Shown in pieces: positions 27,251 to 36,930 of a stretch of DNA of 64,000 bases. The stretch's first letter is position 1; every line of letters starts with the position of its first letter. The DNA is from Bin5 sp965221145 (lineage in GTDB: Bacteria; Chloroflexota; Anaerolineae; Caldilineales; Caldilineaceae). The DNA lies in assembly GCA_965221145.1 (NCBI GenBank), contig OZ244877.1:2232001-2296000 (forward strand), written 5' to 3'. The position numbers and the translations under genes were made by a program. The notes beneath the pieces are model-generated. The model saw only the letters and a program-made list of their open reading frames with translations. It did not search any database and was not told the origin of the DNA.

Positions 27251-28138
27251 TCAACTGTCCGCCACGACCGGATTGCTCAAAATTCCAATCTCTTCAATTT
27301 CCAGCTCAACCGTGTCGCCCGGCTGGAGGCCCGGCGGATGCACCGGTGTCCCCGTAGCGATCATGTCACCCGGTTCCAACGACATGTACTGGCTGATGTA
27401 CTCGATCAGCACGGGCACCTGGAAAAGCATGGTATTGGTATTGGCATGCGCGATCTCTTCGCCGTTAACACGCATCGTCATCGCCAGATTGTGGGGATCG
27501 CTGACCGCTTGCGGCAGCACGATGTCCGGGCCAATCGGAGTGAACGTGTCAATCCCCTTGGTGTATGACCACGGGCGCTGCACTTCAAAAGCGACGTTCT
27601 GGAGATCACGGGCCGTTACATCGTTGAGCACGGTGTATCCGGCCACGTAATCCATCGCATCCGCCTGCGAAATGTGGCTGCCTTGCTTTCCAATAATGAC
27701 GGTCAACTCGATTTCCGGCTCGACAACGTCCAGATTTCGCCTGAAGATGATCGGCTCGTCCGGGCCGATGATAGAGGAGGTCGGCTTGAAAAAGAGCGGC
27801 GGCTCATCGGGGTTTTCTTCGCCAGGATGGGAATAGTTTCCCCCCAGGGCAATCAGTTTGCCTGGATTCGGGATGGGCGTGCGCAATGTGGGATTAGTGA
27901 CAGTGAAGGCGCTGTTCAGATGATGCTCAAAGACAAACATCAAAGTTGACTCGAACGTTACGGCATTGAAAAGACCGGCGCGCATCAGTGAAATCATGTC
28001 TGTTATTCGTTGAGGGCCTTCCTCGCCGTTTTGGATTAACTGCTGGGCCTGGTAGGCGCGCGAAAAGTCCAGCATCCCAAAATCTGTCACAATGCCGATG
28101 TGGTTGTGGCCGTCGTGGTCGAACAGGGCGATTCTCAT
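27251..28138 (-). CDS. Fumarylacetoacetate hydrolase (FAH) family protein
   Basis: 295 aa. C-C bond hydrolase, decarboxylase or hydratase of 2-keto acids, metal dependent. The family core is visible: LIALGGNYSHPGEENPDEPP (substrate loop), FFKPTSSIIGPDEPI, the metal-ligand pair in VVEPEIELTVIIGK near 150-163, YTVLNDVTARDLQ, and GDMIATGTPVHPPGLQPGDT near the end. N-terminal 80 residues form the usual small domain. Coupled to the PmoA-like gene. Confidence 0.88.
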   Translation of the reverse strand: MRIALFDHDGHNHIGIVTDFGMLDFSRAYQAQQLIQNGEEGPQRITDMISLMRAGLFNAVTFESTLMFVFEHHLNSAFTVTNPTLRTPIPNPGKLIALGGNYSHPGEENPDEPPLFFKPTSSIIGPDEPIIFRRNLDVVEPEIELTVIIGKQGSHISQADAMDYVAGYTVLNDVTARDLQNVAFEVQRPWSYTKGIDTFTPIGPDIVLPQAVSDPHNLAMTMRVNGEEIAHANTNTMLFQVPVLIEYISQYMSLEPGDMIATGTPVHPPGLQPGDTVELEIEEIGILSNPVVADS

Positions 28139-28291
28139 GGATTCAAGCCTCCGGTTTCTGATAGTGAACTGTTACATTGTTGTTTGACCGCCAGCCATGC
28201 CACCACTGCCGACAGGTCCCTCTTGCTTCTCGCGCCCTGAAATTGCGCCTAAAGGGGCGGGTGTGATGCCTGCTCCCAACTGTTTAGATGT

Positions 28292-28711
28292 TTAGAGTTG
28301 GACACCGTCCCACTCATCCTTGCGTTCTGTGATGTCGAGGATATTGCCGTCCGGATCGGTCGTCTTCAATGAACCAACCGGCACATGGTCATAGTCGAAA
28401 GCCTTTTCCACCTTGACATCCTCTACCAGAATCTCCGCGCCCTCAGCGCGCAACAGGTGATAGGTCTCCTCCAGATTCTCGACGATAAAGCCCAGGTGGA
28501 TGTATTCGCCTTCATGCGTGAAGGGCGGCCGCTCCTCCCCAACGTACTGGATGAGAGTAATGTTCACAGAGCCGTCCGAGAGATAGCACCCCGGCGGGTA
28601 GTTCTCGTCATACACGTAGCGCAAGAACTGCATGCCCAGTATCTTTTCGTAAAACGCACGCGACCGCTCCAGGTCCTTTGTTCGCAATGCTACATGGCGC
28701 AGAAGGCCCAT
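28292..28711 (-). CDS. VOC superfamily (glyoxalase I-like) protein
   Basis: 139 aa. Begins MGLLRHVALRTKDLERSRAF and shows the paired beta-alpha-beta-beta-beta modules of lyases and dioxygenases that use a vicinal oxygen chelate. Metal ligands are likely His7, Glu near 69 (EYIHLGF) and a Glu in the C-terminal module. Sits 15 bases downstream of the Gfo/Idh/MocA gene. Exact reaction unknown. Confidence 0.85.
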   Translation of the reverse strand: MGLLRHVALRTKDLERSRAFYEKILGMQFLRYVYDENYPPGCYLSDGSVNITLIQYVGEERPPFTHEGEYIHLGFIVENLEETYHLLRAEGAEILVEDVKVEKAFDYDHVPVGSLKTTDPDGNILDITERKDEWDGVQL

Positions 28712-28726
28712 TGGTCCGCTCCTTTT

Positions 28727-29782
28727 CTATGTCCAATCCTTGATGCCGCGTCCCCAGATTTTGGGCAACTTGCCGCCTTCCAACATCATGTCCAGCGGCG
28801 ATGCCTGCACGTCGCAGGGGAATCGGATCCGCACACCGCCTTGGCGGCGTGATTCATAGGCCGCCATCGTCATCGACAACGCCAGCCGACCGGCGCGCCC
28901 ATCGGAGACGGACTGACGATCTTCATCCACGCAGGCCACGACCTCGGCCATCGCGCCGGCCCAGGGATCGTTTTCCAGCGTCGGGATCGGTGTTCCGTCG
29001 CGAAAGAGCGTCTCGCCCGGCTGTTCGTGGGTCCAGAGGCGCATCTGCGGTTGCCAGCCGCCGTGCGCTTTGGCCTCAATGCGGCCGCGCGTGCCCTCCC
29101 AGACGAAGCCTTCATGTCGAAAGTTCGTGTAGCCACCATAAGTGAACTTACCCCGCACTCCGTTGGCAAACCCCACCAGAGCGAAGAGATCCTCCCGTTC
29201 CTTGTTGCGTTCTACATCGCGCGCAAGATGAGCGAAGATCCACTCCGGTTCGCCGCCGAACATGCAAAGAGTGTCAAAGCTGTGGGTGGCGTTGTGCGTT
29301 AGCTCCCCCAAATCGCCGATAGTCTGCACCTCAACGCTGAGTAACTCACCGATCTCACCCCGATCGATCAGTTCCTTGATATGCAGGTAGTTCGCTTCAA
29401 AGCGCATGGTGTGGTCCACGATCAGCTTGACACCGGCCTGCTCGCAGGCTTCGACCATGCGGTCGGCCTCCTTCAGATTCATGGCCATCGGTTTTTCACA
29501 GAAGATGGCGCGCACACCGGCCTTGGCCCCGGCAAGCGTCGGTTCAACGTGCTGATGGTTACGCGTGCCGATGCTGAGGATGTCCAGTTCCTCCTGGGCG
29601 AGCATCTCGGCGTAGTCGGTGTAGCGCCGATCCATGCCCCACTCTTCACCGAATGTCTGCACCGCTTCCGGCACAATGTCCGCCGCCGCCACCAGATTAA
29701 CGCCGGGCGTGGCCTGATAGCCGCCGGCATGAACGCGGGCGATATGTCCGCAACCGATAATCCCTGCTCTGTAATCGGCCAT
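28727..29782 (-). CDS. Gfo/Idh/MocA family oxidoreductase
   Basis: 351 aa. Canonical nucleotide-binding start MADYRAGIIGCGHIARVHAG, catalytic block RAIFCEKPMAMNLKEADR near residue 92, and THNATHSFDTLCMFGG carrying the active-site His and Asp near 170. Fourth full-length family member in the window, and the only one on the minus strand. Probably oxidises a polyol, sugar or amino-polyol intermediate of the minus-strand pathway. Confidence 0.9.
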   Translation of the reverse strand: MADYRAGIIGCGHIARVHAGGYQATPGVNLVAAADIVPEAVQTFGEEWGMDRRYTDYAEMLAQEELDILSIGTRNHQHVEPTLAGAKAGVRAIFCEKPMAMNLKEADRMVEACEQAGVKLIVDHTMRFEANYLHIKELIDRGEIGELLSVEVQTIGDLGELTHNATHSFDTLCMFGGEPEWIFAHLARDVERNKEREDLFALVGFANGVRGKFTYGGYTNFRHEGFVWEGTRGRIEAKAHGGWQPQMRLWTHEQPGETLFRDGTPIPTLENDPWAGAMAEVVACVDEDRQSVSDGRAGRLALSMTMAAYESRRQGGVRIRFPCDVQASPLDMMLEGGKLPKIWGRGIKDWT

Positions 29783-29807
29783 TAACGTCTCCCTTATACT
29801 TCAATGA

Positions 29808-30878
29808 TCAGGACAAGCCTATCTGCCCCCGATACATCGTAATCGCCTCTTGTTCCTGGAAGCCCAGTTGCTCGTAGAGAGGCAGCGCCCTCGAATTCAA
29901 AGAATCCATGTCCAGTTCAACCCGGGTGAACCCATGTTCCCGCAGGCGGCGCATCGCTTCCACCATCAGGAGATAGCCCAGCCCACGGCGTCTGAAGTCT
30001 GGATGGACGCCAAGAATGTGCAGATGGGCCAGGCCTTGCTCCTTTGGATTGAGGCTGGGGGCGCAATGGCAGATGCCCGCGAAGGCGCCTCCTGACTCGG
30101 CCACAACGCTGACCTGGTTCCGAAAGCGGGGAGAGGCCACGTGTCGTCCCCAACTTGCCTCGGTATACGAAAATCCTCCCCAGTGATCGGCGAAGGATGC
30201 GTTGAACGCGGCTACCCAGGCCGGCGCGTCTCCCGCACGGTAAGCGCGCAAATGCACTTCCTCTGGCCCGCGCTTGATCGATTCCTTGGCCGGGGGCGCT
30301 TCGTCCAATTCGCAGGCCATAATCGTGAACGTCCTCACCGCAGGAAAGCCGGCTTTGTTCAAGATCGAGCTTACCTCCGCATCCCCTCTCAACCCGCGCG
30401 CTTCCACAGTGCAGCGAACGAGCGCCCCGTTACTCCGGAAAGAGCCGTCGCCTTCGACCTCCCGCCGCGCTGTCTCTGCCGCCAAGAATCCGATGCGTTC
30501 AAGGCCCGCTTCGACTATTTCATCCAACGGCACAGCCCCGCGCAGCGCCGGATCAATCAAGGAGTCGAGCGTCCAAAATGCAAGGGAGCCGACCGGGTAG
30601 ACCGCCACGCAGGCGTCTACCGAACTGCTGTCACCTGCGACAAGAATATGCCGTTCGACCTGCGTCAATCGATGCCCCAGTCGGCTGCGCACCTCGGCGC
30701 GGGTCAGGCCGCGTTCAAGCCCAAGTGGATAGCGCGGCGCGAACGCATAGAGGGGCAGCTCGTCTTCGGTAGCTGGCGACAGGGCACGCGCCACGCCGTC
30801 ATGGCGATCCGCTCGGTCAAACAGTCGCCCCAGGGCACCCAGGTCGGCTCTGCGGTATTCTCGAAACCGGTGTCTCAT
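29808..30878 (-). CDS. Tandem GNAT N-acetyltransferase
   Basis: 356 aa with two GNAT-like halves. The C-terminal half has the acetyl-CoA-binding signature HILGVHPDFRRRGLGYLLM near 300 and the final ALPLYEQLGFQEQEAITMYR; the N-terminal half is degenerate (HILVAGDSSSVDACVAVYP). This architecture is that of mycothiol-synthase-like double acetyltransferases. The start overlaps the stop of the upstream racemase gene (ATGA), so the two are coupled. Confidence 0.85.
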   Translation of the reverse strand: MRHRFREYRRADLGALGRLFDRADRHDGVARALSPATEDELPLYAFAPRYPLGLERGLTRAEVRSRLGHRLTQVERHILVAGDSSSVDACVAVYPVGSLAFWTLDSLIDPALRGAVPLDEIVEAGLERIGFLAAETARREVEGDGSFRSNGALVRCTVEARGLRGDAEVSSILNKAGFPAVRTFTIMACELDEAPPAKESIKRGPEEVHLRAYRAGDAPAWVAAFNASFADHWGGFSYTEASWGRHVASPRFRNQVSVVAESGGAFAGICHCAPSLNPKEQGLAHLHILGVHPDFRRRGLGYLLMVEAMRRLREHGFTRVELDMDSLNSRALPLYEQLGFQEQEAITMYRGQIGLS

Positions 30879-31609
30879 AATCGCTCTCCGACCGTTGCTT
30901 CAGTAGCAGTAAACAACTGCCCGAATCCGTTCTGCGGATGCAGTCCTCCGGCCAGCCGCAGCGCCTCCCACATGGTGACCTGATTCGCAGTCAGCACAGG
31001 CTTGCCCAGCGCGGCATCCAACTCAGACAAGATCGCTGCCGTATGCAGTGCCGTGTCGGGAATCAGGATCGCCTCGGCGTCGGCGTGGTCGTTGGCCCGA
31101 ACGAAATCGATCACTTGCTCCCGACCGACATCGCCTACTTCAACTGCCGTCCAAATGCCCAGGCTCTCCAGTTGCACGGCTTCGATCCCGCCTTCGCCGA
31201 GAAAGGCGACGAATTCAGCGGCCAGATCATGGGGATAGGTGGCGGCAACGGCCACCCTCCGGATCCCCATTGTCCTCGCAGCATTCACGAAAGCGAGTGA
31301 TGTGCTGGAAGCGGGAACGCCGAGCCGACCGCTGATCTGCTGCGTCTGCTCCTCGGCGCCGGCCAGGCCGTAGACGAAGCTGCCGCTTGTGCATGCCCAC
31401 ATGCAAACATCAACACTGTGCGCCCGCAGCTCTTCGACGCCCGGTGAAAGGTGATCCCAATCGCCCGTGCGCCGGCAATCCTCAACCGTATGCAGGTCGG
31501 TGCCATCGGTGTGGGCGATGCGAACCTCCACCGGCGGCGCAAGCCGGGCGGCCATGTAGGGATAATCGTCCTCAGCCGAGTGCAGTGGATAGAGAATGCC
31601 AATACGCAT
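30875..31609 (-). CDS. Asp/Glu racemase superfamily protein, copy 2
   Basis: 244 aa; ATG at 31609 preferred to the upstream TTG at 31630. Same fold family as the gene at 25160. The first cysteine is kept (MWACTSGSFVYG near residue 73), but the second position reads AILIPDTALHTAAIL instead of I-S-C-T, so the second catalytic Cys is absent. It may therefore be a one-base enzyme (arylmalonate decarboxylase-like enzymes use a single Cys) rather than a racemase. Confidence 0.8.
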   Translation of the reverse strand: MRIGILYPLHSAEDDYPYMAARLAPPVEVRIAHTDGTDLHTVEDCRRTGDWDHLSPGVEELRAHSVDVCMWACTSGSFVYGLAGAEEQTQQISGRLGVPASSTSLAFVNAARTMGIRRVAVAATYPHDLAAEFVAFLGEGGIEAVQLESLGIWTAVEVGDVGREQVIDFVRANDHADAEAILIPDTALHTAAILSELDAALGKPVLTANQVTMWEALRLAGGLHPQNGFGQLFTATEATVGERL

Positions 31610-31665
31610 TGTCAGGTTGCCGGTGGTCAAAGACTATAGAACATAACAATCCACAAATCGCTCTT

Positions 31666-33066
31666 CTACAGTGTAGCTTCCACCGCGGCGAGGCTATCGT
31701 TCAGCGCCTCGATTGCGCGATCCAGCTGTTCGCGGGTGATCACCAGAGGCGGCGACATCTTGAGCACGTTGTGGTAGGAGCCGCCGTAGTTGGTTGCGAT
31801 GATGCCCCGCTGTAGCAGGCCCTCAACCACGCGCGCGCCCTCCTCGGTGGCCGGTTCGCGGGTCGACCGATCTCTGACGAATTCCACGCCTACCATCATG
31901 CCGACGCCGCGTACCTCGCCGATCAGGTGGTGCTCCTGCTGTAGCTCTTCAAGTCGTGACATGAAGTAGTCGCCCATCTCCGCGCTGCGCTGCACAAGGC
32001 CCTTTTCTTCGATTTCAGCCAGCGACGCCAGCGACGCCGCGCACCCGACCGGGTTGCCCAAAAAGGTACTTGTGTGCATCATCGGCCCCCAGGCGTCCGC
32101 CACCTCTTCGCTCATGATCGTGGCCGAAATGGGGAAGCCGCTGGCCAACCCCTTGCCCGCAACGATAATATCCGGCACAACGTCGTAATTGTCCATGCCA
32201 AACCACTGGCCGGTGCGCCCGAAACCGGTGATGATTTCATCGGCAATCAGCAGAATGCCGTGCTCGTCGCAAAGTTGCCGTACCTTCTGCACAAACTTCT
32301 TGGGCGGCACAATCCAGCCCCCATGCCCCTGAATTGGCTCCATGATAATGGCGGCCACGTCAGCCACGCCGGAATCGGGCATGGTCAGGACATGCTCCAG
32401 ATAGCCGCCGTCGCAGAAGAAACACTCGTCGTCGTCGGAGTGGGTCGGGCAGCGATAGGGATAGGCGTAAGGTACGTGTGTCGTATCGGCCAGCATGTTC
32501 TGGAACGGGGCCCGGTAGTAGTTTTGCGAAGAGACCGACAGCGCCCCTGTCGTCTTGCCGTGGAAGCCACCCTGGAAGGCGATAATCTTGTGGCGGCCCG
32601 TGTAGATGCGGGCGGTCTTGAGCGCCGTTTCCACCGCTTCGGCGCCGGTGTTGGCGATGTGCGAAACGGACAACCGGCCCGGCGCACGCTCCGCCAATTT
32701 TTCCGCCAACTCGACCCGAATCCGGTTGGGATTGAGGCCGCCCTGACTGTGCATCATCGTTTCCGACTGTTTGGCGATGGCCTCCACGATGCGCGGGTTG
32801 CTGTGACCGGCGGTCGCCACGCAGAAGGCAGCCGTGAGATCGACGTAGAGATTGCCGTCCACGTCAACGATGTTGGCGCCGCGGCTGCGCTCCCAGAAGA
32901 CCGGCGTCTCGCCGCGTGGGATGACTGAGCTGTTCGGAGGCTCGACCTTGCCTAATCGTTCTGTCCACTGACGGGACTGTGGTCCTGGCGGCGGAACGAC
33001 GATGGAAGGGAGCGCCGTGCCTGCCTCAAGCGCTTGCCGATCTGGTTTCGCGTTAGCAGTCTGCAT
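31666..33066 (-). CDS. Class III aminotransferase (PLP-dependent)
   Basis: 466 aa; ATG 33066 follows TAGGAGA. Transfers an amino group between an omega-amine or amino acid and a keto acid. Family blocks: VIDVDG-type start (NIVDVDGNLYVDLTAAF), SNTGAEAVETALKTAR-like block near 143, FHGKTTGALSVSS, EPIQGHGGWIVPPKKFV, LLIADEIITGFGRTGQWFGM, and the PLP lysine in IIVAGKGLASGFPISA near 310. A cysteine-rich insert (CPTHSDDDECFFCDGGYLEH) sits near 230. Central catabolic enzyme of the cluster, feeding keto acids to the dehydrogenase at 33750. Confidence 0.92.
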   Translation of the reverse strand: MQTANAKPDRQALEAGTALPSIVVPPPGPQSRQWTERLGKVEPPNSSVIPRGETPVFWERSRGANIVDVDGNLYVDLTAAFCVATAGHSNPRIVEAIAKQSETMMHSQGGLNPNRIRVELAEKLAERAPGRLSVSHIANTGAEAVETALKTARIYTGRHKIIAFQGGFHGKTTGALSVSSQNYYRAPFQNMLADTTHVPYAYPYRCPTHSDDDECFFCDGGYLEHVLTMPDSGVADVAAIIMEPIQGHGGWIVPPKKFVQKVRQLCDEHGILLIADEIITGFGRTGQWFGMDNYDVVPDIIVAGKGLASGFPISATIMSEEVADAWGPMMHTSTFLGNPVGCAASLASLAEIEEKGLVQRSAEMGDYFMSRLEELQQEHHLIGEVRGVGMMVGVEFVRDRSTREPATEEGARVVEGLLQRGIIATNYGGSYHNVLKMSPPLVITREQLDRAIEALNDSLAAVEATL

Positions 33067-33184
33067 TTTGAGTCTCCTATCTGGGGAAAGATGGCGATGA
33101 TTACCCTCCCCGCATTTCTCGCTTTTCACCAAATTGCTGTCAATTTCATGTGTAGTTCAGTTGCCCATAGCCACTGACCACTTC

Positions 33185-33658
33185 TCACTCGATTCGACGG
33201 ATAATCATACGCTCGCCTACAAAACCCTCGCGCCAGATGCTTTCGCAGGCCGCGGCCAGGCCGTCCAGATTTTCGCTGATCGTGGCGAACAGATTGCCCG
33301 GCGCATACCCTTCGGGGCCGAGCAGAAAGTTGTTGCGCCCATAGAAAAGGGCGATGTCGATGAATGGCTGCCCAGTGCGTCGCTCAGGCGGGATGTCTAT
33401 CGATGCAGCCGGAATCTCAAAGTAGAGAAGGTCGCCGGAGATTGGCAGGATCGTGGCGTTCTCCTTGCCTGGATCCGTGTCGAAGGGGGGAACCAGCGTA
33501 TAGACTTCGCGCCCTGCCCATCGTGCGTGGTAGGCGTCCCCTTCCAGTGGCAGGGCCTCCCAGACCGCATCGCAGGTGCGTGGCGCATCCTCTTCCAGGA
33601 GTGTGGCGACCCCTCTCACGTTGCGCTTGGTCAAAATAATCTCAATCTGACGTGCCAT
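33185..33658 (-). CDS. DUF3830 family protein, copy 2
   Basis: 157 aa; ATG 33658. Clear paralogue of 24642-25127: MARQIEIILTKRNVRGVATL, AYHARWAGREVYTLVPPF, DPGKENATILPISGDLLYF, DIALFYGRNNFLLGPEG. Same cyclophilin-like family, function unknown. Two DUF3830 genes and two racemase-like genes in one cluster suggest duplication of a functional unit. Confidence 0.82.
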   Translation of the reverse strand: MARQIEIILTKRNVRGVATLLEEDAPRTCDAVWEALPLEGDAYHARWAGREVYTLVPPFDTDPGKENATILPISGDLLYFEIPAASIDIPPERRTGQPFIDIALFYGRNNFLLGPEGYAPGNLFATISENLDGLAAACESIWREGFVGERMIIRRIE

Positions 33659-33749
33659 AATATGTTGCTCCAATCTCGACGTTTCATTGAATCCAGGCAA
33701 GTGGTTGAGGGCGAGTTAGTTCTTTCAGTATCAATTGTCAAAGTAGAGA

Positions 33750-34748
33750 TTACGCCGCGCCGCGCACACTGAAACGCGGCTGCACATCCGGGTTGAGCAG
33801 GTTGAGCGGTAACTCGCCTTGCAGCACGCGTGCTACCTCCTCAACGGCTTTCACACGCAAGTCGTCGAAAGCCTGCTGCGAGTACCAGGCAACGTGCGCC
33901 GTCACCAGAATGCGGTCGGTGCGGTACAGGGGGTGATCGGGCGGTGGTGGCTCGGCGTCCACGACATCCAGGGCCGCGCCGGCAATCTGTCCCGACTCCA
34001 CAGCCTGATACAGCGCCTCGGGGTCGACAACGCCGCCGCGGGCCGTGTTGACGAGAAAGGCCGTGGGCTTCATCTTCGCCAGCGCGCCGGCGTCGATCAG
34101 GTAGTGCGTCTCTTCGGTCAAAGGCAGGTGAAGAGTGACAAAGTCGGACTGCGCCAGCAGCGTGTCAAAGTCGACGGGATCGACCCCGCGGCGGCGCATC
34201 TCGCTCTCGTCCACATAGGGATCCCACGCCAGCAAACGCCAGCCGAAGCCGCCCGCCTTGCGCGCCACCGAGCGGCCAATGCGCCCGAACCCGATGATGC
34301 CCAAGGAGCGCCCGAAACTGCGTTGGACCGGGTAGGGGGGCTTGGGCTTCCAACTACCGGCGCGCACGTCAGCCGCGCAGGCGTCAACATAGCGTATCGC
34401 GTTCAGTAGCAGAGCCATCGCGTGCGTGGCTACTTCATCAGTGCCGTAGTCGGGCACGTTGGCGATGCAGATGCCCGCATCTGTTGCCGCGTCGAGGTCG
34501 ATGTTGTCCACGCCCACTGCCGGTTTGACAACCGCCCGGCATTGGGGCAGCCCGTTCAGTACCGACGCGTCGATCTGCACGTTGCCCACAATCAGGGCCG
34601 AGGCGTCCTTGCCTGCGTCGATGATTTCCTCTCCGTTCTTGCAGGGGCGCTTGACCAGATCAACGCCCAACGGGGCCAGGATCTCCTGCTCAATCTCCAA
34701 GCCCGGAAAAATGTTGGCGGTGATGACGACCTGTCGCCTTTCGCTCAT
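33750..34748 (-). CDS. D-2-hydroxyacid dehydrogenase (NAD-dependent, phosphoglycerate-dehydrogenase-like)
   Basis: 332 aa from ATG 34748, which overlaps the stop of the M20 gene by ATGA. Interconverts a 2-keto acid and D-2-hydroxy acid. Visible: VVKPAVGVDNIDLDAATDAG, the nucleotide motif LGIIGFGRIGRSVA near 145, the acidic residue in LLAWDPYVDESE, the catalytic Arg in LVNTARGGVVDPEAL near 237, Glu in DVVDAEPPPPDHPL, and His in ILVTAHVAWYS near 290. Family length is normal. Confidence 0.92.
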   Translation of the reverse strand: MSERRQVVITANIFPGLEIEQEILAPLGVDLVKRPCKNGEEIIDAGKDASALIVGNVQIDASVLNGLPQCRAVVKPAVGVDNIDLDAATDAGICIANVPDYGTDEVATHAMALLLNAIRYVDACAADVRAGSWKPKPPYPVQRSFGRSLGIIGFGRIGRSVARKAGGFGWRLLAWDPYVDESEMRRRGVDPVDFDTLLAQSDFVTLHLPLTEETHYLIDAGALAKMKPTAFLVNTARGGVVDPEALYQAVESGQIAGAALDVVDAEPPPPDHPLYRTDRILVTAHVAWYSQQAFDDLRVKAVEEVARVLQGELPLNLLNPDVQPRFSVRGAA

Positions 34749-35923
34749 ATGGACTGCTCCGCAACGCCCAGGTAGGCGAGGATGGTATGGATGTAAACCT
34801 TCGTGGCGCGCACCACCTGCGCCAGTTCGACCCGTTCGTGATCCGAGTGCGCGGTCAGGTAGGTTGCGCCGTAGTAGAGGGCGGGGACATTCCCCCAATG
34901 CACAAAGTGGGGGACATTCGCTGCGGCCCGCGTACCTTCGAGCGGAAGTTCCTGGCCGGTCACTTGCAGGTGCGACTGCCGGATCACCTGGGCCAGAGGC
35001 TCGTTTTCGTCGATCTGGTAGCCCGGCACGCCGTCCAGCCACACATCCACTTGCGCGCCGCACTCCTCGGCCACGCGCGCGGCCAATTGGTCGAACTCCT
35101 GGTGGATCTCCTCCATGCGGCGCTTTGGGCCGAAACGGCGCGTCCCGGCGATTACGCAGGAGGCCGGCAGGCGGTTGAAATAGTCGCCCCCTTGAAAGCG
35201 GCCAACATATATCGACTCCGTACCCAGGTAGGGGAGTTGCTCCTTAGCCAGCTCCGCAGCCTTTTCCATGAGAAGCTGCACGGTGCGATGACCGGCCATC
35301 ACCGGATGCGGCGTGCTCGGCGGCGCAACCGTCTCGTGGATTCCCTTATCGTCGCCTTTGATCCTGATCTCCCAAAAGGCGAGGCCCATCCCCGCGATCG
35401 GCAGATTATGGCCGCCCAACTCGGTGACGATAACCGCGTCGCCATGCACGCCTTTTTCGATCAGCGAGATGAGCGTCTCGTTGGTGGCGCTCTCGTGCAG
35501 ACCATGCGCGGTCAGCAGCAGGTCGCCCCCCAGCTTGATACCGGCCCCGCGAATGATGCGAGCCGCTTCCGCCATCGCGGCCAGCGACGCCTTCATGTCC
35601 TCAGAGCCGCGCCCGTGGATGTAGCCGTCCTCGAAGCGGGGCTGCGGGCCTGGCAGGTCAATCGCATCGGTATGTCCGTCAAGTTGCAGCGTTGGCGATT
35701 CCCCGTTGCCCCGCAGCCATGCCACAACGCTGGGGCTGTCGGGGAACTCCTCATCCAGCTCCACCTCCAGTCCGATTTCCCGCAGCTCCTTGGCGTAAAA
35801 TTCGGACACGGTCCGCTCCTGTCCCGGCGGGCTGGGGATGCGCACCATGTCCAACGTCAGTTGTGTGATCCGCTCTGGAATTACTTGCTCTGCGAGGGTT
35901 GCGGCGAGGGCATTTGTATCCAT
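34745..35923 (-). CDS. M20 family metallopeptidase (ArgE/DapE-like)
   Basis: 392 aa. Di-zinc amidohydrolase that cleaves N-acyl or peptide bonds of small substrates. First ligand block LQLDGHTDAIDLPGP near 79-92, second HGRGSEDMKASLAAMAEA near 104, and a third near 142 that reads TAHGLHESATNE, in which the usual E-E pair is H-E. DYFNRLPASCVIAGTRRFGP lies in the dimerisation/lid domain. Overlaps the dehydrogenase downstream and abuts the PhyH gene upstream, so the three form one translational unit. Confidence 0.88.
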   Translation of the reverse strand: MDTNALAATLAEQVIPERITQLTLDMVRIPSPPGQERTVSEFYAKELREIGLEVELDEEFPDSPSVVAWLRGNGESPTLQLDGHTDAIDLPGPQPRFEDGYIHGRGSEDMKASLAAMAEAARIIRGAGIKLGGDLLLTAHGLHESATNETLISLIEKGVHGDAVIVTELGGHNLPIAGMGLAFWEIRIKGDDKGIHETVAPPSTPHPVMAGHRTVQLLMEKAAELAKEQLPYLGTESIYVGRFQGGDYFNRLPASCVIAGTRRFGPKRRMEEIHQEFDQLAARVAEECGAQVDVWLDGVPGYQIDENEPLAQVIRQSHLQVTGQELPLEGTRAAANVPHFVHWGNVPALYYGATYLTAHSDHERVELAQVVRATKVYIHTILAYLGVAEQSI

Positions 35924-36736
35924 TTAGTTTTCCACCCAGTGCTCGAACAAGGGCTGGACCGCAGGCGGCAGCCCGGCGAATACCTCTTTCCTGACGGCCT
36001 CGACCTCATTCTCTTTCAAGCCGGTCGCTTGCATAAGCCGCGCGCGTTCACCGGAGCCAGGCATCAGACCGTTGAGATTGAGCCACCACGGCGCGAAGCG
36101 GATCGCCATGGCCACACGCGCCTGGTCGGTGCGGTTAGCGCCTGCCGCGTGCCACATGCGGCTGTCCATCACCAATACGCTGCCAGCGTTGCCCGATACC
36201 TGGATCTCGGTCGGATAGGGCGCGTTCTCGTCGTGGCTGCAAGTATCTGCGCTGGGATTTGTCTCCATGCGGTGGCTGCCGGGCACGATGATGGTTGCGC
36301 CGTTCTCGGCCGTATAGGGCGACAGCATCCACAGGGTCGTAAGATGGGCGACAATATCGGGATAAGGGGCTGGAATGTGACCGGCGTTGTGCTGATTGAA
36401 CGGCCAGTCGGAGTGCAGCGTGCTGCGGGCGTTGCCCGGATAGTTGATCATAGCCGACGTAAACGATACCCGCACATGGGGACCCAACGCCGCTCTGATC
36501 AGTCCCAAAAAGTGCGGCGCAACCAGATAGGGGGCGAAAGACTGATTGTAGTTGATCAGACCGGTTCGATGTCCGATGCTGGTCGGCGCGTCGCTCCGCT
36601 GGTACTTGAGCGTTGACGCGGCAACACTCTCCCGCACGCACTCGACTTCCTCTTCAGGGATCACATTGTCGACAACGCACCATCCATCCAGTTTCAAGTG
36701 CAGGAGTTGCTCCTCAAGCGTTGCGTCTTCCACCAT
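35924..36736 (-). CDS. Phytanoyl-CoA dioxygenase (PhyH) family oxygenase
   Basis: 270 aa, Fe(II)/2-oxoglutarate oxygenase. Iron motif H-x-D in STLHSDWPFNQHN near residue 110, distal His in MDSRMWHAAGANRTDQARV near 190, with AHLTTLWMLSPYTAENGATI between. Ends immediately before the M20 start codon. Unlike the other PhyH genes it has no adjacent propeller gene. Confidence 0.88.
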   Translation of the reverse strand: MVEDATLEEQLLHLKLDGWCVVDNVIPEEEVECVRESVAASTLKYQRSDAPTSIGHRTGLINYNQSFAPYLVAPHFLGLIRAALGPHVRVSFTSAMINYPGNARSTLHSDWPFNQHNAGHIPAPYPDIVAHLTTLWMLSPYTAENGATIIVPGSHRMETNPSADTCSHDENAPYPTEIQVSGNAGSVLVMDSRMWHAAGANRTDQARVAMAIRFAPWWLNLNGLMPGSGERARLMQATGLKENEVEAVRKEVFAGLPPAVQPLFEHWVEN

Positions 36737-36930
36737 GTCTCATTCCTCTCTAAGCATTCCGTTGGACCGGCAACCGAGACCCGCTTCCCACTCCAATGCG
36801 TCACCGAGTCAGGACAATCGTACCCTCTTTCGAGCAGTCTTACAATCGGCAATTGGGTATGAAGAGTGGCAACCGTTTTGCTGGCGGGACGCCGACGCCT
36901 GTTGTCCCCAAGATTCCAAGCAATGACATC

